Below the pieces are notes generated by a model that worked only from the letters and a program-made list of their open reading frames with translations, searched no databases and was not told the DNA's origin. Both the position numbers and the translations under genes were made by a program. From Bradyrhizobium sp. ISRA464 (GTDB lineage: Bacteria > Pseudomonadota > Alphaproteobacteria > Rhizobiales > Xanthobacteraceae), in the NCBI RefSeq assembly GCF_029910095.1, contig NZ_CP094526.1:1550001-1614000 (forward strand): a DNA stretch of 64,000 bases, in the 5' to 3' direction. This document shows, piece after piece, positions 45,207 to 53,407 of this stretch. Within the stretch, counting starts at the first letter, position 1, and the number at the start of each line of letters is the position of its first letter.

Positions 45207-47018
45207 CTACCTCCGCCCGAACAGCTTCTCGATATCGCTTAGTTTCAATTCGACATAGGTCGGGCGGCCATGGTTGCACTGGCCGGAGTTCGGCGTGTCT
45301 TCCATCTCGCGCAGGAGCGCATTCATCTCTTCCGGCTTGAGACGCCGGCCGGCGCGCACCGAGCCGTGGCAGGCCATGGTGGCGGCGACATGCATCAGGC
45401 GCCGCTCGAGCGGCAGCGCCTCATCCCACTCCGCCATGTGCTCGGCGAGATCGCGCAACAGGCCGGCCGCATTGGTCTTGCCGAGCAGCGAGGGCGTTTC
45501 GCGAACGGCGACCGCGCCCGGACCGAAGGATTCGATCGCGAGCCCGAACGACGCCAGCTCTTCGGCCCGATCGAGCAGCTTCTCGACGGTGGCCTCGTCG
45601 AGCTCGACGATCTCGGGGATCAAGAGGATCTGCCGCTGCACGCCGTTCTTCGCGAGCGAAGCCTTCAGCCTCTCATAGACGATGCGCTCATGGGCGGCAT
45701 GCTGATCCACCACGATGAGGCCGTCGCGGGTCTGCGAGACGATGTAGGTCTCGTGGATCTGGGTGCGCGCAGCTCCGAGTGGACGGTCGAGCAGATCCGG
45801 CGTGGGCGCTGCCTCGAAGCGCACATCGGCGGTCGGCGCGCCGACGTCGAAGGCGGCCTGGCCCGGCTCGGCGAAGGCAGTGGCCGCACCGTCGAACGCG
45901 CGCATCGGATTGACCGGGAACGACGGCGAACTGCGCCAGTCCCAATTGCTCGGGCGAGGCGGTGTGAAGACTGGGCGAAACGCTGACAGCGCCGCGCCGT
46001 CGGAGTTGGCTGCCGTGCGCTTGCCTTCGCGGGCGAGGCCATCCTTCAAAGCGTGCACGATCAGGGCGCGGACCAGACCGGCGTTGCGGAAGCGCACCTC
46101 GGTCTTGGCCGGATGCACGTTGGCGTCGACCTCCTGCGGGTCGCAGGTCACTAACAGCGCGACGACTGGATGGCGATCACGCGGCAGATAGTCGGAATAG
46201 GCGGCGCGCACCGCGCCGAGGATCAGCTTGTCGCGGACCGGACGGCCATTGACGAACAGATATTGCCCGAGCGCATTGGCGCGGGTGAGCGAGGGGGCGG
46301 CGGCAAAGCCTTCGACCACGACGCCCTCGCGCTCGGAACGCACCTCGATGGCGCAACTGCGGAAGTCGGCGCCGAGGATGTCGCCGAGCCGCGACAGCCG
46401 GCCCGCCGCGCCGGGCAGCGCGGCGGCCCAGGTGACCGGCGCGCGCTCCTCGCCGGCGAGCGTAAAGGCGACGTCGGGCCGCGCCATCGCCAGGCGCCGC
46501 ACCACCTCGCGGATCGCTTCCGCCTCGGTGCGGTCGGTCTTGAGGAATTTCAGCCGCGCCGGCGTTGCATAGAAGAGATCGTTGACCTCGACGCGGGTGC
46601 CCTGGCCGAGCGCGGCCGGCATGATCGGCGACTTCTCGCCGCCTTCGACCGACAGCGACCAGGCATGCGGCTCGCTGGCATGGCGCGTGGTGATGCCGAG
46701 TTTTGCGACGGCGCCGATGGACGGCAACGCCTCGCCGCGGAATCCGAGCGTCCGGATGCGGAGCAGGTCCTCGTCGTCGAGCTTGGAGGTCGCATGGCGA
46801 TCGACCGCAAGCGCAAGATCGCTGCGCGTCATGCCGCTGCCGTCGTCGGTGATGCCGATCCGGCGCCGCCCACCGCCATCGGTGAAGATGTCGATCCGGC
46901 TGGCGCCCGCGTCGATCGCGTTCTCGACCAGCTCCTTGACCACGCTCGCGGGGCGTTCGACCACCTCGCCGGCGGCAATGCGGTTGACGAGCTGTTCGGG
47001 AAGCTGGCGGACGGGCAT
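45207..47018 (-). CDS. mutL: DNA mismatch repair protein MutL
   Basis: About 603 residues. The N-terminal GHKL ATPase has VVKELVENAIDAGA, DDGSGM, LGFRGEALPSI and the GTRVEVNDLFYATPAR segment. The C-terminal domain has DQHAAHERIVYE (about 438-449), the metal-binding motif of endonuclease-type MutL, and a CNHGRP variant of the CPHGRP motif near the end. So this MutL should nick DNA itself, as expected for bacteria without MutH. A Q/P-poor variable linker lies at about 335-405. Confidence 0.96.
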   Translation of the reverse strand: MPVRQLPEQLVNRIAAGEVVERPASVVKELVENAIDAGASRIDIFTDGGGRRRIGITDDGSGMTRSDLALAVDRHATSKLDDEDLLRIRTLGFRGEALPSIGAVAKLGITTRHASEPHAWSLSVEGGEKSPIMPAALGQGTRVEVNDLFYATPARLKFLKTDRTEAEAIREVVRRLAMARPDVAFTLAGEERAPVTWAAALPGAAGRLSRLGDILGADFRSCAIEVRSEREGVVVEGFAAAPSLTRANALGQYLFVNGRPVRDKLILGAVRAAYSDYLPRDRHPVVALLVTCDPQEVDANVHPAKTEVRFRNAGLVRALIVHALKDGLAREGKRTAANSDGAALSAFRPVFTPPRPSNWDWRSSPSFPVNPMRAFDGAATAFAEPGQAAFDVGAPTADVRFEAAPTPDLLDRPLGAARTQIHETYIVSQTRDGLIVVDQHAAHERIVYERLKASLAKNGVQRQILLIPEIVELDEATVEKLLDRAEELASFGLAIESFGPGAVAVRETPSLLGKTNAAGLLRDLAEHMAEWDEALPLERRLMHVAATMACHGSVRAGRRLKPEEMNALLREMEDTPNSGQCNHGRPTYVELKLSDIEKLFGRR

Positions 47019-47250
47019 GGAGGTCGGGTGCAGGAGGAGATTCGAGCCTTCCCCCCATTCTAGAGGGACGCGCCGGCAAATGCATGGGGTGGGCTGCGAA
47101 TGGCTGCCTTTAGCTGGGGATGGAGCCGGCCTATCGTCTTGAAGACGCTCACTTTCGCCGTCCCATCGGGTACGTCCTACGTGGCGATTGTGGGGGCAGA
47201 CGCGCAGGTATATCGTTTAGAAAAATTATAATCCGACTGGGAGGATAGCC

Positions 47251-47562
47251 ATGTGCCATTTGTTCTCGCACCAGCCGCAGCGCAATTATGAATCGCAGAC
47301 CCGGTCACTGCGAATTGGCGGCCATTGCACCTCGATCCGGCTCGAAATGTCGTTCTGGGACACGCTGGAGGAGATTGCCGCGAAGGAGGGGATGAGCCTC
47401 GCGAAATTCCTCACCACACTCTATGACGAAGTCCTCAACCATCATGGCGAGGTCAATAATTTCGCCTCGCTGCTGCGCTGCTGTTGCCTGATCTATCGCT
47501 CGCAGGGCGCAACGACGGTCCCCGAATTTCGAGGCCAGCCTATTCTCGACGCCGCCGAATAG
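47251..47562 (+). CDS. Ribbon-helix-helix domain protein
   Basis: About 103 residues from ATG 47251, with GGGAGG upstream. The stretch HCTSIRLEMSFWDTLEEIAAKEGMSLAKFLTTLYDEVLNHHGEVNNFASLLRCCCLIY fits the RHH family found in Rhizobiales (strand, two helices), a likely DNA-binding dimer. An unusual CCC triplet lies near residue 73. The preceding 50 bases are A+T-rich (TATATCGTTTAGAAAAATTATAATCC) with a possible -10. A terminator follows. No toxin gene is beside it. Confidence 0.82.
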   Translation: MCHLFSHQPQRNYESQTRSLRIGGHCTSIRLEMSFWDTLEEIAAKEGMSLAKFLTTLYDEVLNHHGEVNNFASLLRCCCLIYRSQGATTVPEFRGQPILDAAE

Positions 47563-47588
47563 GTTCTTGGACGCATCCCGCAAAAATG

Positions 47589-47620
47589 AACGGCCTTGTC
47601 CAGGGAAGACAAGGCCGTTT
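47589..47620. terminator. Bidirectional terminator between RHH gene and GMC operon
   Basis: AACGGCCTTGTC-CAGGGAA-GACAAGGCCGTTT: 12-base perfect stem between convergent genes. T tract is short on the plus strand; the minus strand continues GTTCATTTTTG. Confidence 0.8.
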
Positions 47621-47634
47621 GAGTTCAGAGGGAA

Positions 47635-49203
47635 CTAGATCTCCTTACGCTGCATCGCGCCGGCGATGGTGTCGGCTTGCCGGATCGCCAGCGACACGAT
47701 CGTCAGCGTCGGATTGCAGGCCGCGCCAGAGGTGAACTGGCTGCCATCCGAGATGAACAGGTTCTTGATGTCGTGGGTCTGGCCGAACTTGTTGACCACG
47801 CCGTCCCGCGGCTTCTCGCTCATCCGGTTGGTGCCCATGTTGTGAGTACTGGGATAGGGCGGGGTCGGGTAGGTCACGGTGGCGCCGACGGCCTCGTAGA
47901 CGGCGGCACCCTGCTTGTAGGCGTGCTCGCGCATCGCGATGTCGTTCGGATGATCGTCGAAATGCACGCTCGCGACCGGCATGCCGAACTTGTCCTTGAT
48001 CTTCGGGTCCAGCGTGACGCGGTTGGTCTCCTGCGGCATGTCTTCGCCGACCAGCCACATGCCGGTCATCCGCGGGTAGCCTTCCATCGCGCTGGTGAAG
48101 GTGCGTCCCCATGCGCCGGGATTGAGGAACGCCGCCATGAACGGCAGGCCGAGCGACAGAGTCTCCATCTCGTAGCCGCCGACGAAGCCGCGTTTCGGAT
48201 CGTTCTTCGCCTCGTCGCGGATGATGCCGGCCATCGTGGTGCCGCGATACATGTGCACCGACTTCTCGAAGACGGCATAGACGCTTCCGGTCATGTGCCG
48301 CATGTAGTTGCGCCCGACCTGGCCGGATGAGTTGGCGAGCCCGTCCGGGAACATGTTGGAGGCGCTGTTGAGCAGCAGCCGTGGGCTCTCGATCGAGTTG
48401 CCGGCGACCGCGACCACCCGGGCCTTCTGGCGCTGCATCGCGCCGGTGGCGTCGGCATAGACCACGCCGGTGACCTTGCCGGATTGATCGTGCTCGATCT
48501 TGATCACCATGCTGCTGGGACGCACCTCGAGATTGCCGGTGGCCTCGCCCTTCGGAATCTCGGTGTAGAGCGTCGACCATTTGGCGCCGGACTTGCAGCC
48601 CTGGAAGCAGAAGCCGATCTGCTGGCAGGACCCGCGGCCATCGCGCGGCTGGCTGTTGATTGCCATCCGCCCGGTGTGGACTTCCTGGTAGCCGAGCTTC
48701 TTCGCGCCGGCCTCCAGCACCTTGAAATTATTGTTGCCGGGCAATCCCGGGATGCCGTTGGTCCGCGTCACGCCCATCTTGTCTTCGGCCTTGGCGTAAT
48801 ACGGCTCCATCTCGGCGAGCGTGATCGGCCAATCCAGCAGATTGGCACCGGGGATATTGCCGTAGGCCGACTTGATCTTGAACTCGTGTTCGTCGAAGCG
48901 CAGTGAGGCGCCGGCCCAGTGAACGGTGGAGCCGCCGACCGCCTTCACGATCCAGGCCGGAATGTTCGGAAAGTCCTTGTGGACGCGCCAGCTTCCGGAG
49001 GTCGTGCGCATGTCCGACCAGGCGAGCTGGCTGAAGCTATCCCATTCGTCGTTGATGAAATCCTGATTCTCGATGCGCGGGCCGGCCTCCAGGATCACGA
49101 CCTTGATGCCCTTCTGCGCCAACTCATTGCCGAGCGTTCCGCCGCCGGCGCCCGAACCGACGATCACGACAACGCCGCTGTCGTTCAAATCGAATTTTGC
49201 CAT
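47635..49203 (-). CDS. GMC-family FAD-dependent oxidoreductase
   Basis: About 522 residues. FAD dinucleotide fold VVIVGSGAGGGTLG (about 12-25), VVILEAGPRIE, the KAVGGSTVHWAGAS loop, and the C-terminal GMC region with THNMGTNRMSEKPRDGVVN and SDGSQFTSGAACNPTLTIVSLAIR. It has a cluster of three cysteines in GSCQQIGFCFQGCKSG (about 192-207), as in membrane gluconate/2-keto-gluconate and sorbitol dehydrogenase large subunits. It lacks its own export signal, so it probably rides with the Tat-exported subunit encoded just upstream. Substrate unknown, likely a sugar, polyol or alcohol. Confidence 0.9.
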   Translation of the reverse strand: MAKFDLNDSGVVVIVGSGAGGGTLGNELAQKGIKVVILEAGPRIENQDFINDEWDSFSQLAWSDMRTTSGSWRVHKDFPNIPAWIVKAVGGSTVHWAGASLRFDEHEFKIKSAYGNIPGANLLDWPITLAEMEPYYAKAEDKMGVTRTNGIPGLPGNNNFKVLEAGAKKLGYQEVHTGRMAINSQPRDGRGSCQQIGFCFQGCKSGAKWSTLYTEIPKGEATGNLEVRPSSMVIKIEHDQSGKVTGVVYADATGAMQRQKARVVAVAGNSIESPRLLLNSASNMFPDGLANSSGQVGRNYMRHMTGSVYAVFEKSVHMYRGTTMAGIIRDEAKNDPKRGFVGGYEMETLSLGLPFMAAFLNPGAWGRTFTSAMEGYPRMTGMWLVGEDMPQETNRVTLDPKIKDKFGMPVASVHFDDHPNDIAMREHAYKQGAAVYEAVGATVTYPTPPYPSTHNMGTNRMSEKPRDGVVNKFGQTHDIKNLFISDGSQFTSGAACNPTLTIVSLAIRQADTIAGAMQRKEI

Positions 49204-49230
49204 GATGTTCCTCCCCTTCGTTCCTGGCGC

Positions 49231-49779
49231 CTAGACCTTCGGCAGCCAGTCGATGTCGGCGAAGCCGCGCTTGATGTAGCCGCCATACTCCGCGGAGGAG
49301 CCCTCGTAGCCGAATTTCGGCCAGACCTCCTTCTGGTTGTAGAGCGAGACGATGAGGTCGCCGCGGATCTTCTGGAAGAAGTCGCTGTGCTCGATCCGCT
49401 GCAGCAGCGCGACGCGCTCGTTCTCCCAGGGGACATTGATGTAGGGGACCTTGTGGCGCTCGTTGGCTTCCTGGTCGAGCCTGGCGACGCCGTCATTGAT
49501 GAGCGATTTCACGGCCGGGTCCTTCGCCGCCTTGCCATCCCACGGCTTGACCGCCGTGATGTAGTAGCTGTCGGCGAGGATATCGTGCGGATAGATGTCG
49601 CGCGCCATCCGGAGCAACGTCTTCATCGTTGCCGGCGTCAGCGTCGATGCCTCGTCGGCCCACGCATCGGTGACACCAAGTCCCGTAGAGGTCGCGATCG
49701 CGACCGCCGGTGCGGTTGCGGTCGCACCTTTGAGAAAGACACGCCGGTCATACTTGCTGCGTCGATCGACTTCTCTCAT
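49231..49779 (-). CDS. Gluconate 2-dehydrogenase subunit 3-like protein, Tat-exported
   Basis: About 182 residues. The ATG at 49779 is chosen since GGAGGAAACC directly precedes it. Twin-arginine signal YDRRVFLKGATATAPAVAIATS (about 10-31, DRRVFLKGA). The mature part (LTPATMKTLLRMARDIYPHDILADSYY ...) matches the small third subunit of flavin dehydrogenases. It likely carries the flavoprotein across the membrane and helps it mature. It sits 27 bases before the GMC gene. Confidence 0.9.
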   Translation of the reverse strand: MREVDRRSKYDRRVFLKGATATAPAVAIATSTGLGVTDAWADEASTLTPATMKTLLRMARDIYPHDILADSYYITAVKPWDGKAAKDPAVKSLINDGVARLDQEANERHKVPYINVPWENERVALLQRIEHSDFFQKIRGDLIVSLYNQKEVWPKFGYEGSSAEYGGYIKRGFADIDWLPKV

Positions 49780-49819
49780 GGTTTCCTCCGTCAATTTATA
49801 TCTGTGTCATTGCTGTGCT

Positions 49820-50215
49820 CTAACCGAACCGCCCGCCGCGCTGGATCACCTCGATCTTGTAGCCGTCGGGATCGGAGACGAAGAAGAAGCGCGCCAGCGT
49901 CTTGCCGTCATGCTTGAAGTCGCGCAGCGGCCCGGGCGACAGTTTCTCCTTCTCGAAGCGCGCGTGCTCGGCATCGACGTCGTCGACGACGATGGCGAGA
50001 TGGCCGTAGCCGTCGCCGAGCGCGTAGGGCTCCTTGCGATCGAAATTGACCGTGAGCTCGACCTCGAAGGGCGAGGAGGGATGGCGCAGGTAGATCAGTG
50101 CGAAGTCGGGGAAGCTCAGATTGTCCGCGATCTCGAGACCGAAGGCGCGCTTGTAGAAGTCGAGCGATTTCGCCTCGTCGAACACGCGGATCATCGAGTG
50201 CACGGGTTTCGCCAT
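49820..50215 (-). CDS. VOC family protein, glyoxalase I-like
   Basis: About 131 residues: two vicinal-oxygen-chelate repeats, VHSMIRVFDEAKSLDFYKRAFGLEI and GHLAIVVDDVDAEHARFEKEKL. Candidate metal ligands are His6, Glu52 (SSPFEVELTV), His72 (GYGHLAIV) and Glu122 (YKIEVIQ), the glyoxalase I pattern. It could detoxify methylglyoxal or a related 2-oxo aldehyde with glutathione. Its place inside a dehydrogenase operon suggests it handles a reactive aldehyde product. It begins directly after the cytochrome stop. Confidence 0.86.
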   Translation of the reverse strand: MAKPVHSMIRVFDEAKSLDFYKRAFGLEIADNLSFPDFALIYLRHPSSPFEVELTVNFDRKEPYALGDGYGHLAIVVDDVDAEHARFEKEKLSPGPLRDFKHDGKTLARFFFVSDPDGYKIEVIQRGGRFG

Positions 50216-50611
50216 TCAGTTCAGCTCCTTCAGATAGGCGATGATCATGGCGCGGATCTCGGGCCTGGCCTGCCGGTAGGCCATCACGGCGCCGGGGATC
50301 ACCTCTTGCGGATTGGTCAGCCAGGCGTTGAGTCTTGCGTCGTCCCAGACGAAATCGGCCTTCGCGAAGCCCGCGGAATATTTGAAGCCGTCGGCCTTGC
50401 CGGCATGGCGGCCGATGATTCTGTAGAGCGACGGCCCTTGCCGGACGGGATCAGTGGTGTTGGTGGTGTGGCATGTCGCGCATTGCTGCTTGAACAGCGT
50501 CGGACCGTCAGGCGGCTTGGCGGCGGGTAAGGGCATTTGCGCAGCGGCGATTTGCACTGCAAGCAACGCGCTGCAAAATCCCAGTCCGACGGTCCACCCC
50601 GAGTGCCGCAT
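50216..50611 (-). CDS. Periplasmic class I cytochrome c
   Basis: About 131 residues from ATG 50611 (a GTG at 50626 is possible). Signal peptide (VGLGFCSALLAVQIAAAQ), then one haem motif C44-A-T-C47-H48 and a likely axial Met in GAVMAYR. Typical GPSLYRIIGRHAGKADGFKYS mitochondrial-type core. It should take electrons from the GMC dehydrogenase towards the terminal oxidase. First gene of the operon; its promoter lies in 50612-50934. Confidence 0.93.
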   Translation of the reverse strand: MRHSGWTVGLGFCSALLAVQIAAAQMPLPAAKPPDGPTLFKQQCATCHTTNTTDPVRQGPSLYRIIGRHAGKADGFKYSAGFAKADFVWDDARLNAWLTNPQEVIPGAVMAYRQARPEIRAMIIAYLKELN

Positions 50612-50934
50612 CGCCGTTGTTCCCACGCGTCGCGCGGACTGTAGGGCGGGGCCAACGGGCGGTGGTAGTAGCCGGCTGTTTCATGCGAACAAAGCGCGGC
50701 TCGCTTGTCGGTGAGACGACAAGAAGATGGCGGCGGCGGCGATCGCGCCGCATATGTGAAGCGCAATTCCGCGAAATGGTCGCGAAAATCCTGCACGATC
50801 TCCACACGACGCAGTTTGCATGGCGCACGCGTCGTTTGCGACATCGTCAATACGCGCAAGGGATAGGTGCGGCGCAGCAGACGGCGCTGAGAACCGCCGA
50901 ACCGTTCCGCGCGAGCAATATCCAGGAGCAATGG
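50612..50934. other. Divergent intergenic region cytochrome c / small secreted protein
   Basis: 323 bases with promoters for both sides. It holds open frames on both strands but none with a ribosome-binding site and coding look. CATGGCGCACGCGTCG and GCGATCGCGCCG are local palindromes of little weight. No RNA gene recognised. Confidence 0.4.
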
Positions 50935-51246
50935 ATGAAATTAGCGAAGACATTCGCGGTCGCGTTTGCCGTGTCGGCACTTTTTGCCGGCTCGGCACTG
51001 GCACAGGGCATGTCGACCCAGAGCCAGACCGGCGCCGGCATGCAAGGCCGCAGCCCCGGCACGATGCAGGGTGCACCATCGGGCGCCGGTGCAGCCGACG
51101 AGGAGCTCAACGCGCGGACGGGCGCAGGGACCGAGAAGGGCGGCGTCGCTGCCAAGAGCGGCACCCGGGGCACAGTCGGTGCAGGCACCAGTGGACACAA
51201 GGCGACCGGTTCCGGGGCTGCGGCGCCGGGAACCAAGAAGTACTAA
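50935..51246 (+). CDS. Small secreted Gly/Ala/Thr-rich protein
   Basis: About 103 residues from ATG 50935, after AGGAGC. Signal peptide MKLAKTFAVAFAVSALFAGSALAQ (residues 1-24), then a mature chain of about 80 residues with almost no hydrophobic core: G, A, T, S and K dominate (SGTRGTVGAGTSGHKATGSG). Probably disordered in the periplasm. No known domain. Another ATG at 50931 is out of frame. Function unknown. Confidence 0.7.
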   Translation: MKLAKTFAVAFAVSALFAGSALAQGMSTQSQTGAGMQGRSPGTMQGAPSGAGAADEELNARTGAGTEKGGVAAKSGTRGTVGAGTSGHKATGSGAAAPGTKKY

Positions 51247-51340
51247 AGCATGATCCGAAGGTGTTTAGCGGTCTTTCGAAAAGATCTTGCCTGAGCACGA
51301 AGCTGAAACGTGATGACGACTCATCCGAGTCTCATCACGT
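51247..51340. repeat. Dispersed repeat ending in bulged hairpin
   Basis: Starts AAGCATGATCCGAAGGTG, continues CTTTCGAAAAGATC, and ends in ACGTGATGA-C-GACTC-ATCC-GAGTC-TCATCACGT (51308-51340), a 14-pair stem with one bulged C. It belongs to the group of repeats that begin AAGCATGATCC in Bradyrhizobium genomes. Could serve as terminator for the gene before, but lacks a T tract. Confidence 0.7.
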
Positions 51341-51399
51341 CTTGGCGCACGATCACCGGATGCAGCGCGCCTTGCGTGCGCTGCATCCGGTCGCGCCGT

Positions 51400-51819
51400 T
51401 CACTCGTCGAAGCCGCGGGCGCCGCGACGCGCCTTGATGTCGCTGCGCCGCTTCTTGCCTTCGAGCCGGCGCTGTTTGGAGCCGAGCGTCGGCTTGGTCG
51501 GCCGCCGCGGCGTCGGCCGTACCAGCGCCTCCTTCAACATCTCGATCAGCCGCTCGATCGCATCCGCCCGGTTTCGCTCCTGCGTCCGAAAGCGATAGGC
51601 CTGGATCACGATCTCGCCGTCCTTGGTCATGCGGCTGCCGGCCAGCCGCGCCAGCCGCTGCGCGGCATCCGGCGGCAGCGCGATCTTGCGCGTGTCGAAG
51701 CGGAGCTGGGCTGCGGTCGAGACCTTGTTGACGTTTTGCCCGCCCGGACCGGAGGCGCGGACGAAGACGATCTCGATGTCGTTCTCATCGATCGAGAGGT
51801 CGCGGGAAACCCGCAGCAT
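51400..51819 (-). CDS. arfB: Alternative ribosome-rescue factor / peptidyl-tRNA hydrolase ArfB
   Basis: About 139 residues from ATG 51819 (MLRVSRDL). It hydrolyses peptidyl-tRNA on stalled ribosomes. Catalytic GGQ lies at 26-28 (SGPGGQNVNK), and the basic C-terminal tail (RPTPRRPTKPTLGSKQRRLEGKKRRSDIKARRG), which enters the empty mRNA channel, is intact. A TTG frame six codons longer is less likely. It stands alone. Confidence 0.94.
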   Translation of the reverse strand: MLRVSRDLSIDENDIEIVFVRASGPGGQNVNKVSTAAQLRFDTRKIALPPDAAQRLARLAGSRMTKDGEIVIQAYRFRTQERNRADAIERLIEMLKEALVRPTPRRPTKPTLGSKQRRLEGKKRRSDIKARRGARGFDE

Positions 51820-51930
51820 GGCATCACCCGTGAGCAAGATTCGGCGGGCGCAGGATAGCGGGTTTAGGTTGCGCGTGCTTGGGTGGTGTTACAGATATCT
51901 CAGTTGCCTCAAGAGTTCGCAGTGACGCGA

Positions 51931-51997
51931 CGTGAGGTGAGCACGCTTTCAGGCTCCCTCCCCCCTTGCGGGGGAGGGGTGGGGAGAGGGGTAAGCC
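51931..51997 (+). repeat. Dispersed repeat, copy 2
   Basis: CGTGAGGTGAGCACGCT (51931-51947), AGGCTCCCTCCCCCCTTGC..., then GGGGAGAGGGGTAAGCC. Same borders as 25746-25836. It contains CTCCCCC-CTTGC-GGGGGAG as hairpin. It lies between the arfB start and the M16 gene end. Confidence 0.75.
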
Positions 51998-52042
51998 ACA
52001 GCAGAAGTGTGTATGAAAAAATAGACGCGCGTCGAAAGCGCC

Positions 52043-53407
52043 TCAGTTCGCCTTCGGCGGCGCCGACACCGGCTGGGCGGCCGCCTGCGGGACGCGACCG
52101 ACGATCACGGTGAGCAAGCCGTCGCCCCAGAGCTTCTTGGCGACCCGCTTGGTATCCTCAAGCGTCACTGCATCGACGATGGCGTTGCGCTTCTCGATAT
52201 AGTCGATCGGCAGCTTGTCGAGCTGATACTGCAGCATTGCCTGTGCCAGCTTGGAGGACGTGTCGAGTGCGAGCATTTGCGAGCCCTTCAGATAGGACTT
52301 CGCCTCGTCGAGCTCCTGCTGCGTCGGGCCTTCCTCGGCAATCCGGCGGACCTCGGCTTCGAGCGCGTCGACGGTCTCGCCGGCGCGATCGGCGCGGGTG
52401 CCGGTATTACCGATGAACAGCGCGGAGTGATCCATCCAGATCAGCGCTTCGTAGATCGTATAGGCCAGGCCGCGCTTCTCGCGCACCTCCTTGTAGAGCC
52501 GCGACGACAGCCCGCCGCCGCCGAGGATGTGGTTCACCACATAAGCCGCCATGAAGTCCGGATCGTGCCGGCGGATGCCGGGCCCGCCGAAGGTGACGAC
52601 GGTCTGCGGCACGTCGAGCGGGACGAGGGCGCGCTGCGGCGGCTTGGTTGCCGTGACATCGGGAACCGGGGTCAGCTCGGCCTTGGCCGGCAAGCTGCCG
52701 AAGGTCTTGTCGAGCAGCTTGCCGAGCGTGTCAGGGTCGACGTCACCGACAACGGCGATGCGCAGCGTGTCCCTGGCGATGACACGGCGCGTGTAATCCT
52801 TCAGATCCGCTATCTCGATCTTCGGCACGCTCTCGAGCGTGCCAGTTGCGACCCTGCCATAGGGGTGATCGCCGAACGCGACTTCGAGGAACTTGCGGCC
52901 GGCCAGCGAGGATGGATAGGTCGATTCGCGCCGCAGTGTCGAGATGACCTGGGCACGGATGCGTTCGACGTCGGCCGGCTCGAAGTGCGGCGAGGTCAGC
53001 GCCATCCGCAACAGGTCGTAGGCCTCGTCCTTGTTGTCCTTGAGCATGCGAAGCGAACCGCGAAAGTGATCGCGGGTCGCCTGGAAGCTGAGCTCGATCG
53101 CGCGACGGTCGAGCCGCTCATGGTAGGTCTTGGAATCGAGATCGCCGGAGCCTTCGTCGAGCAGGTCGGCGACCAAATTGCCCACGCCGGGCTTGGCGGT
53201 CGGATCCTGGCTTGCCCCGCCGCTGAAGGCATACTCCATCGCGATCAGGGGGACGGTCGCGTCCTGCACAAACCAGGCCTCGATGCCGCCGGGCGACACC
53301 ACGCGCTGGATCTTCGCGGCAGCCTGCGAGGGCGCAGATGACAGCGCCAACAACGCTGTGCAGGCGCTGCCGATCAACGCGGCGCGGCGGGTGATGGTAT
53401 AGGTCAC
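52043..53407 (-). CDS. M16-family protein lacking the zinc motif (non-catalytic partner)
   Basis: About 454 residues from GTG 53407, which overlaps the previous stop (GTGA). Signal peptide (TRRAALIGSACTALLALSSAPSQA). Two M16 half-domains are clear, including LGGGGLSSRLYKEVREKRGLAYTIY (about 291-315). The HxxEH zinc motif is missing; the matching stretch reads GVGNLVADLLDEGS. It therefore resembles the regulatory half of M16 pairs such as mitochondrial processing peptidase alpha. It should pair with the catalytic protein encoded just upstream in the periplasm. Confidence 0.92.
   Translation of the reverse strand: MTYTITRRAALIGSACTALLALSSAPSQAAAKIQRVVSPGGIEAWFVQDATVPLIAMEYAFSGGASQDPTAKPGVGNLVADLLDEGSGDLDSKTYHERLDRRAIELSFQATRDHFRGSLRMLKDNKDEAYDLLRMALTSPHFEPADVERIRAQVISTLRRESTYPSSLAGRKFLEVAFGDHPYGRVATGTLESVPKIEIADLKDYTRRVIARDTLRIAVVGDVDPDTLGKLLDKTFGSLPAKAELTPVPDVTATKPPQRALVPLDVPQTVVTFGGPGIRRHDPDFMAAYVVNHILGGGGLSSRLYKEVREKRGLAYTIYEALIWMDHSALFIGNTGTRADRAGETVDALEAEVRRIAEEGPTQQELDEAKSYLKGSQMLALDTSSKLAQAMLQYQLDKLPIDYIEKRNAIVDAVTLEDTKRVAKKLWGDGLLTVIVGRVPQAAAQPVSAPPKAN

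Noticed and set aside
47251..47562. Antitoxin of a toxin-antitoxin pair (RHH protein)
   Set aside because: No small toxin-like gene adjoins it, and a terminator follows directly.
50820..51437. Alternative plus-strand frame over the small secreted protein
   Set aside because: The frame starting at 50935 has a signal peptide and an AGGAGC site; the other frame has neither and runs into a repeat.
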